Assembly: GCF_963082655.1 (NCBI RefSeq)
Contig: NC_081555.1
Location: 31,605,266-31,669,265, forward strand
Reading direction: 5' to 3'
Source of the DNA: Stomoxys calcitrans
Taxonomy: Eukaryota > Arthropoda > Insecta > Diptera > Muscidae
DNA length: 64,000 bases
Of the stretch, positions 22,346 through 33,800 are shown in pieces; within the stretch, counting starts at the first letter, position 1, and each line of letters begins with the position of its first letter. The translations under genes were made by a program, and so were the position numbers. The notes under the pieces were generated by a model that worked only from the letters and a program-made list of their open reading frames with translations, ran no database searches and was not told the DNA's origin.

Positions 22346-23183
22346 AAAACACTTCATGCTATATTACAGCCATATCGGTTAATAATAATTGCGCCCTCTA
22401 GCGGCTCAAGAAGTCCAGATCCGAAATCGGTTTATATGGGAGCTATATCAGGTTATAAATAGATTTGAACCAAATTTGGCAGAGTTATTGATGGTCAAAC
22501 CAAACCACATCATGCAAAATTTCAGCCAAATCGGATAAAAATTGCGCCATCTGGCGGCTCAAGAAGTCAAGATCCGAAATCGATTAATATGGGAGCTATA
22601 TCAGGTTATTAACCGATTTGGAACATACTTGGCAGAGTTGCTGATGGTCAAACCAAAACACTTCATCCAAACCAAAACACTTCATTCAGCCAAATCGGAA
22701 AGAAATGCGCCCTCTAAAGGCTCAAGAAGTCAAGATCCGATATCGGTATATATGGGAGCTATATCAGGTTATAAATCGATTTGAAATAAACTTGGCAGAG
22801 TTATTGAAGATCAAAATAAAACACTTCGGGTAAATTTTCAGCCAAATCGTATAATAATTGCGCCCTCTAGCGACTCAAGAAGTGAAGATCCGAGATCGGT
22901 TTATATGGGAGCTATACCAAAACATGGACATATTTGGCCCATATACAATCCCAAGCGACCTGCACTAATTAGAAGTATTTATGCGAAATTCCTAGCACCT
23001 AGCTTTACTCCTTCGAAAGTTAGCGTGCTTTTGACAGACGGACGGACATGGCTAAATCGACTCAAAAAGTCAACAAGAGGATCAAGAGTATATATACTCT
23101 GTTAGGTCTCAGATCAATATTTCGATGTGTTGCAAACAAAATGACGAAATTAGTATACCCCTTTTCTATGGTGGAGGGTATAA
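22346..23183 (+). mobile_element. HEL-like element, head missing
   Basis: Four to five central units of about 150 bp carry TTGCGCCCTCTAGCGGCTCA, AAGAAGTCAAGATCCGA and TTTATATGGGAGCTATATCA. The tail has CGAAAGTTAGCGTGCTTTTG, GACAGACGGACGGACATGGC, TATATATACT, GATCAATATTTCGATGTGTT and CTATGGTGGAGGGTATAATA. The head AACAAGTAAAAGCGTG block is absent at the 5' end. Confidence 0.8.
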
Positions 23184-23412
23184 TAACTTCTCAAATTTCA
23201 TTGGTTTTGAAAAATTAACCTATGGCAACTCTGGTCTGGCTCTTGTCTGTGAAATATGCAAATTTTGAGTGTTATGGTTGTGTACAAATTATTTTCCAAA
23301 AAAGATTCGGCAAAGACTGCTTCCATTTGAGTTGAGACCAATTTTCCAAGGATAACAATCAATAATTGGTTTATGCAACAAAAAGTTAATTTGTAAGATA
23401 AGTCTTTTTGCA

Positions 23413-23720
23413 CGGCAACAAGTTGTTGTTGTAGCCACATGTCTATAGTGAAGGTGGCGATACTCGTCTAATTCCTATAGGTGAGCAAGCTGATTCCAGC
23501 CCAAAGGACCTATCGCCGCAGTAACATGATGACCATTGGTTATTTAAAGGCGCCAATAACTCGCCTTGTCATATCGAGCATCATAGGCACTCAGTATTTG
23601 TGCAAGTGCTGGTGCCGCCCGGCCTCTCATTGAGACTCTCCGCTCGATACCGCTGATTGTCTGCGACTGCAATTGCAGCTACTCCGTAGGGAGCATTTCA
23701 TTATCCGCAACCAGTGGACG
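23413..23720 (-). repeat. Family Q repeat, minus orientation
   Basis: The reverse complement matches the first unit at 63.45-63.70 kb: ATCGAGCGGAGAGTCTCA, GAGAGGCCGGGCGGCACC, GTGCCTATGATGCTCGA, GACAAGGCGAGTTATTGGCG, then the flank CATGTGGCTACAACAACAAC. The (CAA)n end suggests a retroposed 3' tail. The plus-strand start is GTTGTTGTTGTAGCCACATG at about 23421. Confidence 0.75.
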
Positions 23721-23728
23721 CGCCCGGG

Positions 23729-23810
23729 AGCTCGCAGCTTAGTGATAACAATGAACATCACACACGGTAGCTCGCAGCTTAGTGATAAAAATGAACATCA
23801 CACAGATCGA
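23729..23810. repeat. 40-bp tandem duplication
   Basis: AGCTCGCAGCTTAGTGATAA followed by AATGAACATCACACA occurs at 23729 and again at 23769 (period 40) with few changes. The downstream GTGTGGTGCTCATAGTTATC (about 23830) is the reverse complement of a motif at about 30985, at the start of LINE D, so this may be LINE-associated sequence. Confidence 0.75.
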
Positions 23811-23879
23811 AGCTCAAAGTTCCAGCCTGTGTGGTGCTCATAGTTATCCCGTGAGGGGTAACTTTAACTTTCAATTTTT

Positions 23880-26240
23880 GCCATCATAGCTTGTCTTAAC
23901 CAACTTCCCTTGCCAGCGTACTAAAATACCAATTAATTTTTATTTGCAACTCCCAAATAAATAATTTGGTTGCAAAACATTCATTAGCTCTAATTTTATG
24001 GCCCAAAAAAAAATGTGCTACAGTAACTTTTTCCCATACCTTAAGAATTTTTTTGCAAGTGTTTAACAGACAGACTATTTTTACAATTTCATTACTTAAA
24101 GTACAAAAACTGGCATTAAAAGAAAATTTTATTATTCCTTTGCCATAAAAACAAGGTAATAAAATTTAAGATGTAAAAGCATTTCGAATTGCTGCTTAAA
24201 AAAAGCCTAGGTAAACTCGTTTCTTGCATTGGCATGAAGGCCGGCCAATAAAAAGGCCATCTTCTTTTTCTGCCACTGTGTGTGCGTGTGTTCTAGCAAG
24301 GGCCATAGCACACAACAACAGTTGTCACATACAAAAAACAACAACAACAACAACAAAAAGGAAGCTCTTTGTGTAACCAAGAAATCAATTTCAAATTATA
24401 TAATTAATTAAGAGGCTCATGGGGGACATTAATAGGATGTGATTCAATTAATTATGAGCCGGTGAAGTGAGATGAGGTGAGCATGCAAGTGGCGCCTCTG
24501 TCTTTCTTGTGTTTACTTACGAGCTTTCGAGTGCTTTGAGTGTCTATGGGTGTAAGTGTAAAAGCCAGTGGCACCAAAGACTACTTTCCTTTTCATTTCA
24601 TTTCATTTCACTTCAATATTTTTTTGTGTGAATCTCAAATTACAGGCCTTGTCAAGTTAAAGGCCTGTCTTTTGGATGACACCTTCTACTGACACGATTT
24701 GCCAGCGGCAAAAACTTATCAAATGGCCAACCATGCAGCAAAATGACAGTGAAGGAGGCAATGTTTAAATGAGTTTCGCACCTAAATGTTCATAGTCGAC
24801 GACACACACGAGTGATATGTGTGTTTGGGTGTGTGTGTGTGTGTCGTTTCTTCTACTACATCGTTTTTTCTTTGTGGCAGCTGCCTGCTGTTGTCTTTGT
24901 CGTCGCCGTTGTCAGAGTACGTTTTTGTTCACATCTCCATAGCGTTACTTGACTGAGAAAAGATGCTGCCACACTGCCATGCCACTGGTGTATGTGTGCC
25001 ATAGCAGAATGGATATTTCCGACGAACGTTCTAAGAGTATGGTAATTGTAAGCAGCAGAAGAACAAGAACAAGAGAAAAAAAAAACAACGGAAACATTTG
25101 CAAGGAAATTGCCGAGTGGGGAATTTGCAATAACGGGGGTCACCAACGGTCGAAATGAGAGACGAACGACCTACCGACCGAATGAACGAAAGAACGAACG
25201 GACAAACGAGACACAGAGCCACGAGTGTGGTGAGTAGACCCTGACACGAGCGTGTCGCTCGTCTTTGTCGTTGTCGCGCTACAAGCAAACACCAAAGGTA
25301 TGTGGGTAACACTGAACTGAACTGTTGGTGATGGCGATGGCGATGATGATGGTGTTGTTAATGCTGAAGGCTGTTTGCCTGATATTTGATGCTACGTGTG
25401 TTTGTGCTTGCTCCTGTGTCTGTGTGTATTTTGTCAAGAGTATAGGCATGCACGATGGGATATGTTTGTTAAGCTATGTAGTAGTCCGTCATGTATAGGC
25501 ATTTGTAAGAATATTTTATGTTTTTCTCATTTTTCTCGTTTTTCTTTTTCAATGCAGACTGTCACCACAATATTGCCACTTACTTCCAAGAAAGTTACTT
25601 TGACATCTTTACAAAGCCAACATCACTGGGAAACTTTTCACTTTGGCACACATTTCAAATAAGTTTGAGATTTTTTTCTATGGAATTGTTTTCTGTTATT
25701 TGAAATTACTTTGTTTTACTTTTTTATTTGTTTTTCAAAAAATTATGTATCAATTGATGGCTTCTCTCACTTAGGCTTTATAACATGTAATGCGTATAAT
25801 GTATAAATTTTATGCTGTTTAATTTTTTTATAACATATTTAACTTTTAATTAAATATTTTAAGGTTTTTTTTTTTAATTATTTTTCTAAAGCCTTTTTTT
25901 ACTAATCAATTTGATTTTATGTTATTGCAAATAATGAAACAAGGATCCACCGAAATTTGTTGTGTATGTAGTCGTTGCCGCAGTCGTCAGCAAGTCATTG
26001 GCTAACAGTGTGGTCGTCGTCCTCACTCAGTGTATGGTCATGAACGTGTGCCTGCCTGCCTGAGTGAGTGAGTGAATGTATGAATGCCTCCCCCCACCCC
26101 ACCCTTCTTAACAGTTACTTTCACTCTCTCACTTTTGTTGAGTAAGGTGATGCGCATGATGAATGAAAACCTTTTTCCACACTGTGGTGAATATAAAAAA
26201 ATATCAAGCGTCAGTGTTGCCACCTTGAACATAGTGAAAA
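23880..26240. other. No gene recognised (2.4 kb)
   Basis: Largely non-repetitive by eye. It has (AAC)n at about 24338-24356, a TTTCATTTCATTTCA tract at about 24594, (TG)n at about 24829-24843, an AACGAACG-type tract at about 25160-25205 and a CGATGGCGATGATGATGG tract near 25335. Short open frames here have no recognised family. It is one of the longer candidate host-DNA stretches. Confidence 0.35.
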
Positions 26241-26264
26241 ATTTTTAAAATTTTTTTTTTAGGC

Positions 26265-27170
26265 ATAATAGTAACACAGACGGATCATCACCCTCACCCC
26301 CACCCCAATTTTCACAAACGCCAGATCTCGGAGATGGTTGCACCGATTCAAGCGAAATTTTGTGTGCCACCTTATAGTATCCCAAAAACACGAAGTTGGT
26401 ATAAAACGTTGGGACAAATAACCTGGGGGACGCCCCATCCCAAAACCCACCCGAACGGACATGTTTGCCGATTGGGACAATATGGCTAACAAATGAAAGG
26501 TATTTAAGAGTAGAGTACGAATTTGGTGTATAAATTTCATCTAAGGTTTTGGGGAGGTCCCCCACCCCCAAAACACCCCAACAGGACACTTAACCGTCGG
26601 ACCCTCCTTCTTACTCCAATTTTAAAAAACGTCAGATCTCGGAGATGATTGCACCGATTCAAGCGAAATTTTGTGTGCTACCTATAGCACCCCAAAACAC
26701 GAAGTTGGTATAAAATTTAGGGGTTAAATAATCTGGGGGGAAGCCCCATCCCAAAACCCAACCGAACGGACATGTTTGCCGATTGGGACAATATGCGTAT
26801 CAAATGAAAGATATTTGAGAGTAGAGTACGAACTTGGTAAAAAAAATGTCACCTAAGTGTTTGGGGAGGTCCCCCACCCCCAAAAACACCCCAACAGGAC
26901 ACTTTACCCCTTTGGGCAATATGGTTATGAAAGACATTTAAAAGCATGGGTATGAATTGAAAGGTATTTGGAAATTGAGTACACATCTTTTTTTTAAGAA
27001 TTTGGTTTAAGGTGTCCTAGGGCCGAACCTTTCCTCCCAACATACACAACACCAAACTGTCATGTAGGACGACTGAGAACATATTGTACACAAATGAGAG
27101 GATGTGTCAGAGGGCAATCTCACTCCGCCCCTCCTACCCAAAACAAAAAGGAATTAAAAATAATATGTAA
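26265..27170 (+). repeat. Family C repeat with 311-bp tandem duplication
   Basis: CAGATCTCGGAGATGGTTGC starts at 26322 and CAGATCTCGGAGATGATTGC at 26633. The intervening parts repeat in order: CACCGATTCAAGCGAAATTT, CCCCATCCCAAAACCCA, CGGACATGTTTGCCGATTGG, and CCCCCACCCCCAAA-CACCCC. A degenerate third piece follows (26900-27130). This is a non-coding interspersed family, also seen at 19.3, 51.9 and 55.5 kb. Confidence 0.8.
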
Positions 27171-27174
27171 ACCT

Positions 27175-28003
27175 TTTTGTTGAATATCGTCCAGATCGGA
27201 ACATATATAGATATAGCTGCCATGTTGACCGATCTGCCGATATAGAGTATTGAGCTCATAAAAGAAGAATTTTTCATCCGATTTGGGTGAAATTTGAAAC
27301 AGTGAGTTTTGATAGACCTCTACACCTTTGTTTCGAACATCGTCTAGATTGGACCATATTTAGATATATCTGCCATATAGACCGATCTCCCAATCTAGAG
27401 TATTGAGATCATAAAAGGAGCATTTTTCATCCGATTTTGATGAAAGTTGAAGCAGTGCGTTTTCGTAACCCTCTAAACCTTTTTGTCTAAATTTCATAGG
27501 AATCGGATGAAAAATTACCGTTCTATATAGCGCCTATATATAACTAAAACTCGATTTTATAAGCCTCTAGGGGGCGCAATTCTGATCCGAATTGGCTGAT
27601 AGGCATTTTGCTCCAGGTTTTTAATTTTGGCTTCCAACAACCGTGCTAAGTATGGTTCATAACCGGATATAGCTCTCATATAAAAACCGATCTCGTGTCT
27701 TGTCTTCTTGACCCGCTAGAGGGCGCAATTATTATCCAATTTGGCTGACATTTAGCACAAAGTTCTTGGATTTGACCATCAACAACAATGCCAAGTAAGG
27801 CCCAAATCTGCGATGACCTAAAATAGCTCCCATATAAACCGATCTCGCATCTTCATTTTTGCATGAAATGGTTTGTTTTGACTTCCAAAAGCTGTGCTAA
27901 GTATGGTCTAAATCGGGTTACAGTCTGATATAGCTCCCATATAAACCGATTTCCCGATTTTATTTCATGAGCCACTATAGGGCGCAATTCTTATCCGATT
28001 TGA
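27175..28003 (-). repeat. HEL-like central units, minus orientation
   Basis: Five or six diverged units of about 130-160 bp read, on plus, ATAGCTCCCATATAAACCGA, TCTTGACCCGCTAGAGGGCG, CAATTATTATCCAATTTGGC. The first two belong to the variant subtype with GAGTATTGAG-TCATAAAAG that is also seen at 57.6 kb. No head or tail is present. Confidence 0.75.
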
Positions 28004-29690
28004 AATGAATGGCCACAATGAATTGCACTTTGGTCTCCAACAGCCACATCAAGTATAATTCTCTCGGTAGTGCATGGTTCGATCCGCTGGCCAACCGATT
28101 ACAATCCGTTGCTAGCTTCTCGAAAATATTTATTTTTGACAAACAAACTCAAGTCAGGAATCAGAAGACTGATTTCCGAAGAACACACACCGTGGAAGAA
28201 TCGATAGAACAGCGCCACACAACCCACATTTTCACGATGTTCAAGGGAAACAATAGATTTGGATACCCTACCATCTTCTATCAACACCAACGCCCGGACA
28301 CGGTCAAGCAGTTCCTGTGATGATTTTGGAGCTACGGCCTATATATATGCGAGTTTTATTCCATCTTCGGCCTGATACACGTAGTGTAGATATTAAGAAG
28401 ATCAGAGGGAGTGAAATATTTCTTACACCGCTTCAGAAACCCCAAGCACTGGAATGTTTCCTTTGACACTTCGAATACATGTTTTGACCAACAGACATCA
28501 CATTAAAGCTTTATGCCAAGAAGATCAAGAGCCTGTGACTGCTTGATATCTACACCGTCGATAGAATTGGCGATTCTAAAGTATCAGTGAATCATTTGTG
28601 GGACAACAAATAGCACTGCGTTTTGCGTACATTAAAAGCCACTCTGTTCATTCAACCCCACTCAGCAATGGCCAGCAAATCCCAGCAGAATGTTAACTAC
28701 ATAATCCGCCTCCTGTCTCGAATCTCTCGAAGACTCGGCCTAAGGTCGAATGAAAATAAATGGCAGAGGTTACTGTCATCCGCGAACGAGTAGATCGGAT
28801 TCAAAGTCAAACCCAGTAGATCGTTAATGAAAATAAGAAAACGAGAGGGAGAAAAGAGAGAGCCTTGTGGTACTCCTGCGATCAATTTATATTCATCAGA
28901 TGAGAACCCATTTACAACAACTCTTAAAGTGCGATCTCTGAGAAAACTCGATATAAATTGAGTGAAGTTATTACCGAAACCAAAAGCGATATGCCTTGAA
29001 AAGAGTGCACCGTGCCAAATCCTATAAAATGCCTTGGAGATATCCAGAGCCACGACCGTACTCTCAACGAACTGGTGAATAGAGCGACTACAACATTCAG
29101 ACAGGAATGCCATCAGGTCACCCGTGGAGCGATTTCTGCGGAACCCATATTGTCGGTCGCTAAGAAGACCATTGTACCCATAGTATCCCACAACATGGTA
29201 ATTGACCATGCTCTCCATAACCTTGGAAAGTTGGAAAGCGCTGAGCATAACGCTATTGGTCGGTAATTCGCAGGGTCGGTTGCTTCACCCTTCTTGGGGA
29301 TAGGCTGCAAGTTCGCTATCTTCCAACGCGCCGGGAAAACACCCTCATGGTAAGCAAGGTTGAAAAGATAACGTAAAGGACGAGCGAGGGTCGAAGTACA
29401 CTTGCATAAAACAAGTGAAGATATGACATCCGGGCCCGGGGATTTCTCCACTTGTTCGAAAATATATCTGAGGCATGGAACAAGATACGTCTTCAATAAT
29501 GAAGAGTGGTTGATCGCTTTTCGGTAGGGAAGAATTTCCCACAAACATGTCAGCCAGCAGGTTAGCCTTATCAACGGGTCAGTGAATATCTGGTTGTCTT
29601 TAATCAGATTCGGGACAGCCGAGCAGATACCCTTCACTCTTTTCACAAACGACCAAAAGCTTTTACTTCCCCTTGGAGAACACGCTTTTA
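28004..29690 (-). pseudogene. LINE C: Jockey/CR1-like reverse transcriptase remnant
   Basis: On the minus strand, from 29690: ACSPRGSKSFWSFVKRVKGI, the SPGPDVISSLVL box, PIPKKGEATDPANYRPIALC, a frame break near 29230-29250, LSDRQYGFRRNRSTGDLMAF, VVALDISKAFYRIWHG (motif A), AGVPQGSLFSPSRFLIFIND (motif B) and SFADDSNLCH (motif C; FADD codons at 28775-28786). The C-terminal thumb continues to about 28004 with several stops (SHRLLIFLA, EISLLIPDLSLF). No RNase H is seen. The family looks Jockey/CR1-like, which I infer from motif style. It is non-functional because of frameshifts and stops. Confidence 0.85.
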
Positions 29691-29696
29691 CTTGTT

Positions 29697-30155
29697 ATGA
29701 ATCATACTTGCTATGCTATTATATTGAAACGTATGCCAGAAGTTCTCATTCAACATAAACAGATGACAAATTAAGTCTGGAGATAGACAAATGCGATGGA
29801 CATCTTAAAAAAGAAAGTTAAATAACTGACGAAAACATAAAGTGGATGGGCCCTATGAATATCATTAAGATTGCCTTAATATGGTTATTGTGAATGATAA
29901 TAAATGTAAGTAGAATTTATTTTTCTCTGACAAAATGCACCGTATTGCACATCCACGCAACGTTTCTTTCTTTTTAATCACATCTATATAAAATACGGCT
30001 TGAATGTTTAAGTTTTGCATATTTTATTGATTCAACTTGAAACTGAATATGAACACACATTGCAAGAGTAAGAAAAACGTAAACAAAAGCATGACTTAGC
30101 CTTCTGATTGCTTGGCTTAGCCTTCTTAAGTGAATCCTGATTTTATGGGATCTCA
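29697..30155. other. No recognisable feature
   Basis: AT-rich DNA, no supported feature. It leads into the Family D repeat pair. Confidence 0.35.
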
Positions 30156-30164
30156 AGTCAATAT

Positions 30165-30435
30165 AAGGGCCTATTTCAAACCAAATGATAATCCTAGCAC
30201 TTTTCTTATATCTAACACATGGTGACGTATAATTCACAATAACCTTGTTGTGATCAATAATACCGCCCCGTCGGTATTAAATCATAACATACTTTTATGC
30301 ATCTCAAAACCATGTTTCAATGTATTCCAAACCAAACGCAATCCTAGCAATTTTCCTTTATCTGTCATAGGGTGACGTATAATTCACAATAACCTTGACG
30401 TGATCAGCAATCATACGCCATGTGGGCATTAATCC
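30165..30435 (+). repeat. Family D repeat, two units
   Basis: Two units about 150 bp apart (cores at 30222 and 30372). Each has CCAAACCAAA, a TAGCA-TTTTC block, GTGACGTATAATTCACAATA, then a GTGATCA block and CATACGCCA. The second unit shows the full dyad: GTGACGTATAATT faces AATCATACGCCAT. The first unit is damaged on the right (ATACCGCCCCGT). The same family lies at 35.3-35.6 kb. Confidence 0.75.
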
Positions 30436-30760
30436 AAAACCAAACAAATTATGTTTATTCCTATTTGACATTTGAGGCATGCACAGCAGTGATGGGTACA
30501 CACATACATATGCAAATTACTTTTAAACTCGCAAGCTTATGTTCATGTGCACATACACACTATTGTGCTATAGTATGTGTTTATTTGCCCATCGCTGTTG
30601 TTGATGAAAAGATTTTGAACACCACAACATCCGTAAGTAGATGGGACACATGTGTAGACTTTCAACAAACATCCGTCCATAAAGACTGATCTTTTGATTA
30701 GACTTTTGAGCTTGTAAAAGGCTACGTCGGTGGTCATAAGACAAACACACTACAGTAGGT
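30436..30760. other. No recognisable feature
   Basis: Mixed-complexity DNA with short CACA/TATG runs and no family recognised. It ends against HEL-like sequence. Confidence 0.3.
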
Positions 30761-30977
30761 CTGTTGGGATTGTAAATGGGGCAAAGCGGTCCATGTTTTG
30801 ATATAGCTGCCATATAAACCGATCTCATGATTTTACTTTTTGAGACACTAAAGGTCCCAATTCAAAACTTGGATAAAATTTTGCACAAAGCGTTTTGTAA
30901 TGAATTCCAATAACTGTGCCAAGTATAGTTCAAATTGATTGAAAAATTAATATAGCTCCCATAAAAACCGATCGCCC
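30761..30977 (-). repeat. HEL-like central-unit fragment, minus orientation
   Basis: TTGGGATTGTAAATGGGGCA, GGTCCATGTTTTGATATAGC, TGCCATATAAACCGATCT and TGTGCCAAGTATAG mark one and a half units. The fragment abuts LINE D at ATCGCCCGACACGGAATAAC. Confidence 0.7.
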
Positions 30978-30989
30978 GACACGGAATAA

Positions 30990-32810
30990 CTATGAGCACC
31001 ACACAGATTGGAACTTGGAGCTCCAGAAAGGACAGAAAGAAAAAGGAAATGGAAAGTCGTGAGTGTGAACGAATCGAGATGTATAGGAGTCAGAATGAAG
31101 TACGGAAATTGTACCAAAAAATCAAACAGAAAACCGATGGCTTTGGTGCAGGCATATCCAAAGAAGGAAACCTGGTCTGACACAGATTGCATGACGAGGA
31201 CAAGGAAAGAAAATTTTACCCAACTGCTAGTGTCCAACGATGGCGACGAAGAGGGTACCGCAGAACCAATCCCTGATGATTGTATAGAATGTTTACCTCC
31301 TAGTCTGAATGAAGTCTAAGAAGCAGTGACCTGACTGAAGAACAACAAGGCAGCAGGAGCCGACGGGTTACCCGCTGAACTATTTAAGACCGGAGGCGAC
31401 AAAGCATATGCATCAGCTTGTCTGCGCAATCTGACTGAAAGAACGCATACCCGATGATTGGAACCTCAACATACTATGTCCCGTAGACAAAAAAGGGAGA
31501 CAAGACGAAATGTGCCAACTACAGAGGAATTAGTCTCCTCCCCATTGCATACAAGATACTCTCGAGCGTACTGCGTGAAAGATTAAAACCTAAAGTCAAT
31601 GAGATAATTGGGCCCTATCAATGCAGCTTTAGAACTGGTAAATTCACCTTAAACTAGATATTCACACTGCGCCAAATCATGGATAAGACTCAAGAAGGAC
31701 AAATCAACGTCTAACTTGGCTTTGTTGACTACAAAGCCGCTTTCGATAGCCCTATACGATCAAAGGTATTTCGAGCCATGTCTGAGTTTGGTACGCCTGC
31801 AAAATTAATAAGATTCTGCAGGATGACACTTGCTGATACACTTCCCTCAGTAAGAATAGGAAAAAATCTCTCCGAACCATTTAATACCAAACGAGGTTTT
31901 AGACAAGGACAGCCTACCATGTGAACTCTTTAATATCCTGCAGGAGAAAATTATACGAGGTGCAGATGTGAATAGATGTGGCACACTAATCACAAGAGAA
32001 CACATGCTACTCGCCTATGCCGACGACATCGATATCATAGATCGGTCACCAGAAGTAGTAACTGCAGCCTTTGGAAGTGTCGAAAGAGAGTCAATGAAAA
32101 TGGATCTGGCAGTCAATGGAGATAAACCGAAATGGGTGATATCAACTCCCAAAACGCCTTATACATCCGAGCATATAAAAAAATGGAGAAAGTTGGGAAC
32201 CACAACTTTGAGATAGTCAGCAACTTTATCTATCTCGGCACCGCCGTAACCGAAACGAATGACACAAGTTTTGATGTAAAGTGAAGAATAATACTTGCAA
32301 ACAGATACTACATTGTATTAAGTAAGCAGTTTAGAAACAAGGCCGCCTCTCGACAGACAAAGATTACACTATACAAGACACTGATACTACCTGTGTTGTT
32401 ATATGGTTCCGAGGCATGGGTACTTGTGAAAGCAAACGAGGCAATGCTTGGAGTGTTTGTGAGAAAGATTCTTTGTAAAATATAGGGATCAGTTTGCGTT
32501 AATGGAAAATAGAGGCATTGTATGAACTACGAGCTCTATGAGGTGCTTGACGAAAATACAACGGCTGGGTTGGCTAGGTCATGTTGCCAGAATGGATGAA
32601 GAAGCTCCCGCAAATAAGTAATTTGAAGGCAAACACGGTGGTATATGCAAACCGGGAAGACCAAAAGCCCGATGGAAAGATCAAGTTGTGGGAGACACCT
32701 CGAAACTTGGTGTCAGAGATTTTAGAATGAGCGCAGAAGATCGAGACGCTTGGAACGCTATTCTGCGTTCGGCTAGTGGAACAAATATTCTGTCATAGCC
32801 AATTAAAGTG
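30990..32810 (+). pseudogene. LINE D: non-LTR retrotransposon RT remnant
   Basis: The order of parts is MYRSQNEVRKLYQKIKQKTD (31.08 kb), ENFTQLLVSNDGDEEGTAEP, NNKAAGADGLPAELFKTGGD, NYRGISLLPIAYKILSSVL, QCSFRTGKF, VDYKAAFDSPIRSKVF (motif A), SEPFNTKRGFRQGQP (motif B) and LLAYADDIDIIDRSPEVV (YADD codons 32016-32027), then NFIYLGTAVTETNDTSFDVK, LYKTLILPVLLYGSEAW and the tail GRPKARWKDQVVGDTSKLGV. Multiple frameshifts and stops separate these blocks, yet the YADD box is intact. No endonuclease or RNase H is present, so it is 5'-truncated. The same family left the fragment at 3.7 kb. Confidence 0.85.
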
Positions 32811-32819
32811 AAGTAAGTT

Positions 32820-33190
32820 CTAGCAAGTGACAGCAAAGCAGTAGAACTCTTCAAGTCTAGAATAGGCCACATAGTTTTGCAATGCTCACAGCCCCCACTT
32901 TGTGGCCATCTATCATTCGTTGTCCTTCAGGCCTGGTCCCGAAAACTTAGCTTACATGTCGCTAGAGGCATACCCACATAAGGTAGATCCTAGTCTCGCA
33001 AGCTCTTCCGCTTTACAATTCCCTGAGATATCTCTGTGGCCCGGCACCCAGATCAGGTAAATTTTGAACTGTTCAGCCATCTCGTTGAGAGATCCGCGGC
33101 AGTCGAGGGCGGTTTTTGTGTTCAGAAATACATTCTCCAGGGATTTAATGGTTGCATGGCTGTCTGAGAAGGTATTTATGCCAATCGTCG
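32820..33190 (-). pseudogene. LINE E: RNase H fragment, minus strand
   Basis: The minus strand reads NTFSDSHATIKSLENVFLNT, KTALDCRGSLNEMAEQFKIY, LIWVPGHRDISGNCKAEELA. The DSHA and WVPGHRDISGN motifs mark the later part of an RNase H domain from an R1/LOA/I-type LINE. A stop follows ASSDM, then a stop-riddled tail. It abuts LINE D tail to tail. Confidence 0.8.
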
Positions 33191-33310
33191 TAACTATTTC
33201 ACCACGGGATCATTTTGAACCATCTGTGAAAATTTCAAGAAAATCGGTTCAGCCTTTTTTGAATCTATACTAAACATACATACATACAAACAAACACAAA
33301 TTATTTTTTC
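33191..33310 (+). repeat. Interspersed-repeat 3' tail fragment
   Basis: GTGAAAATTTCAAGAAAATC, GGTTCAGCCTTTTTTGAATC, then CATACATACATACAAACAAA and TATATAAGATT. This phrase is typical of 3' ends of insect interspersed repeats. I infer retroposed sequence, family not determined. Confidence 0.5.
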
Positions 33311-33800
33311 TATATAAGATTTTTTATTCTGTTTGTTTGCGCTCTTTTTTATTTTATTTCTTTTTATTACATTTTTTTATTTTTTTCTTACTTCTATTTT
33401 ATATTTTATATTTTTATTTTAATTTCTTTTTTTTTAACTTTTAATTTTTTTATTTTATTTTTACTTTTTTTTATTTTCTTTCATTATTAATTTTATTAAT
33501 AATTTTATCTTCTATATTTATTGTTTTTTATTTTATTCTATTTTTTATAATTTTTTTTATATTTTTTGTTTTATTGTTTTATGAGTTTTATTTCTTATTT
33601 TTTATATATATTTTATCTTTTTCTAATTTGTGTTTTTTTTAATTTATTTTATTTTTTTTTTATTTCATTTTTTTTTTTCATTTTCATTTAATTTCATGTT
33701 TTATTTTCGTTTACTTATCTTTTCTTTTTTATTACAGTTTCTTTTATTTAAACATTTTGGGGAACATTTTGCGAACAAATTAAAAAATTTTAAAATATAC
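33311..33800. repeat. Low-complexity T-rich tract
   Basis: Dominated by TTTTATTTT-type words for nearly 500 bp. The open frame at 33630-33842 is an artefact of that composition. Confidence 0.85.

Noticed and set aside
28009..28320. Plus frame of 103 codons
   Set aside because: Antisense shadow of the LINE C C-terminal region, which reads EISLLIPDLSLF on minus.
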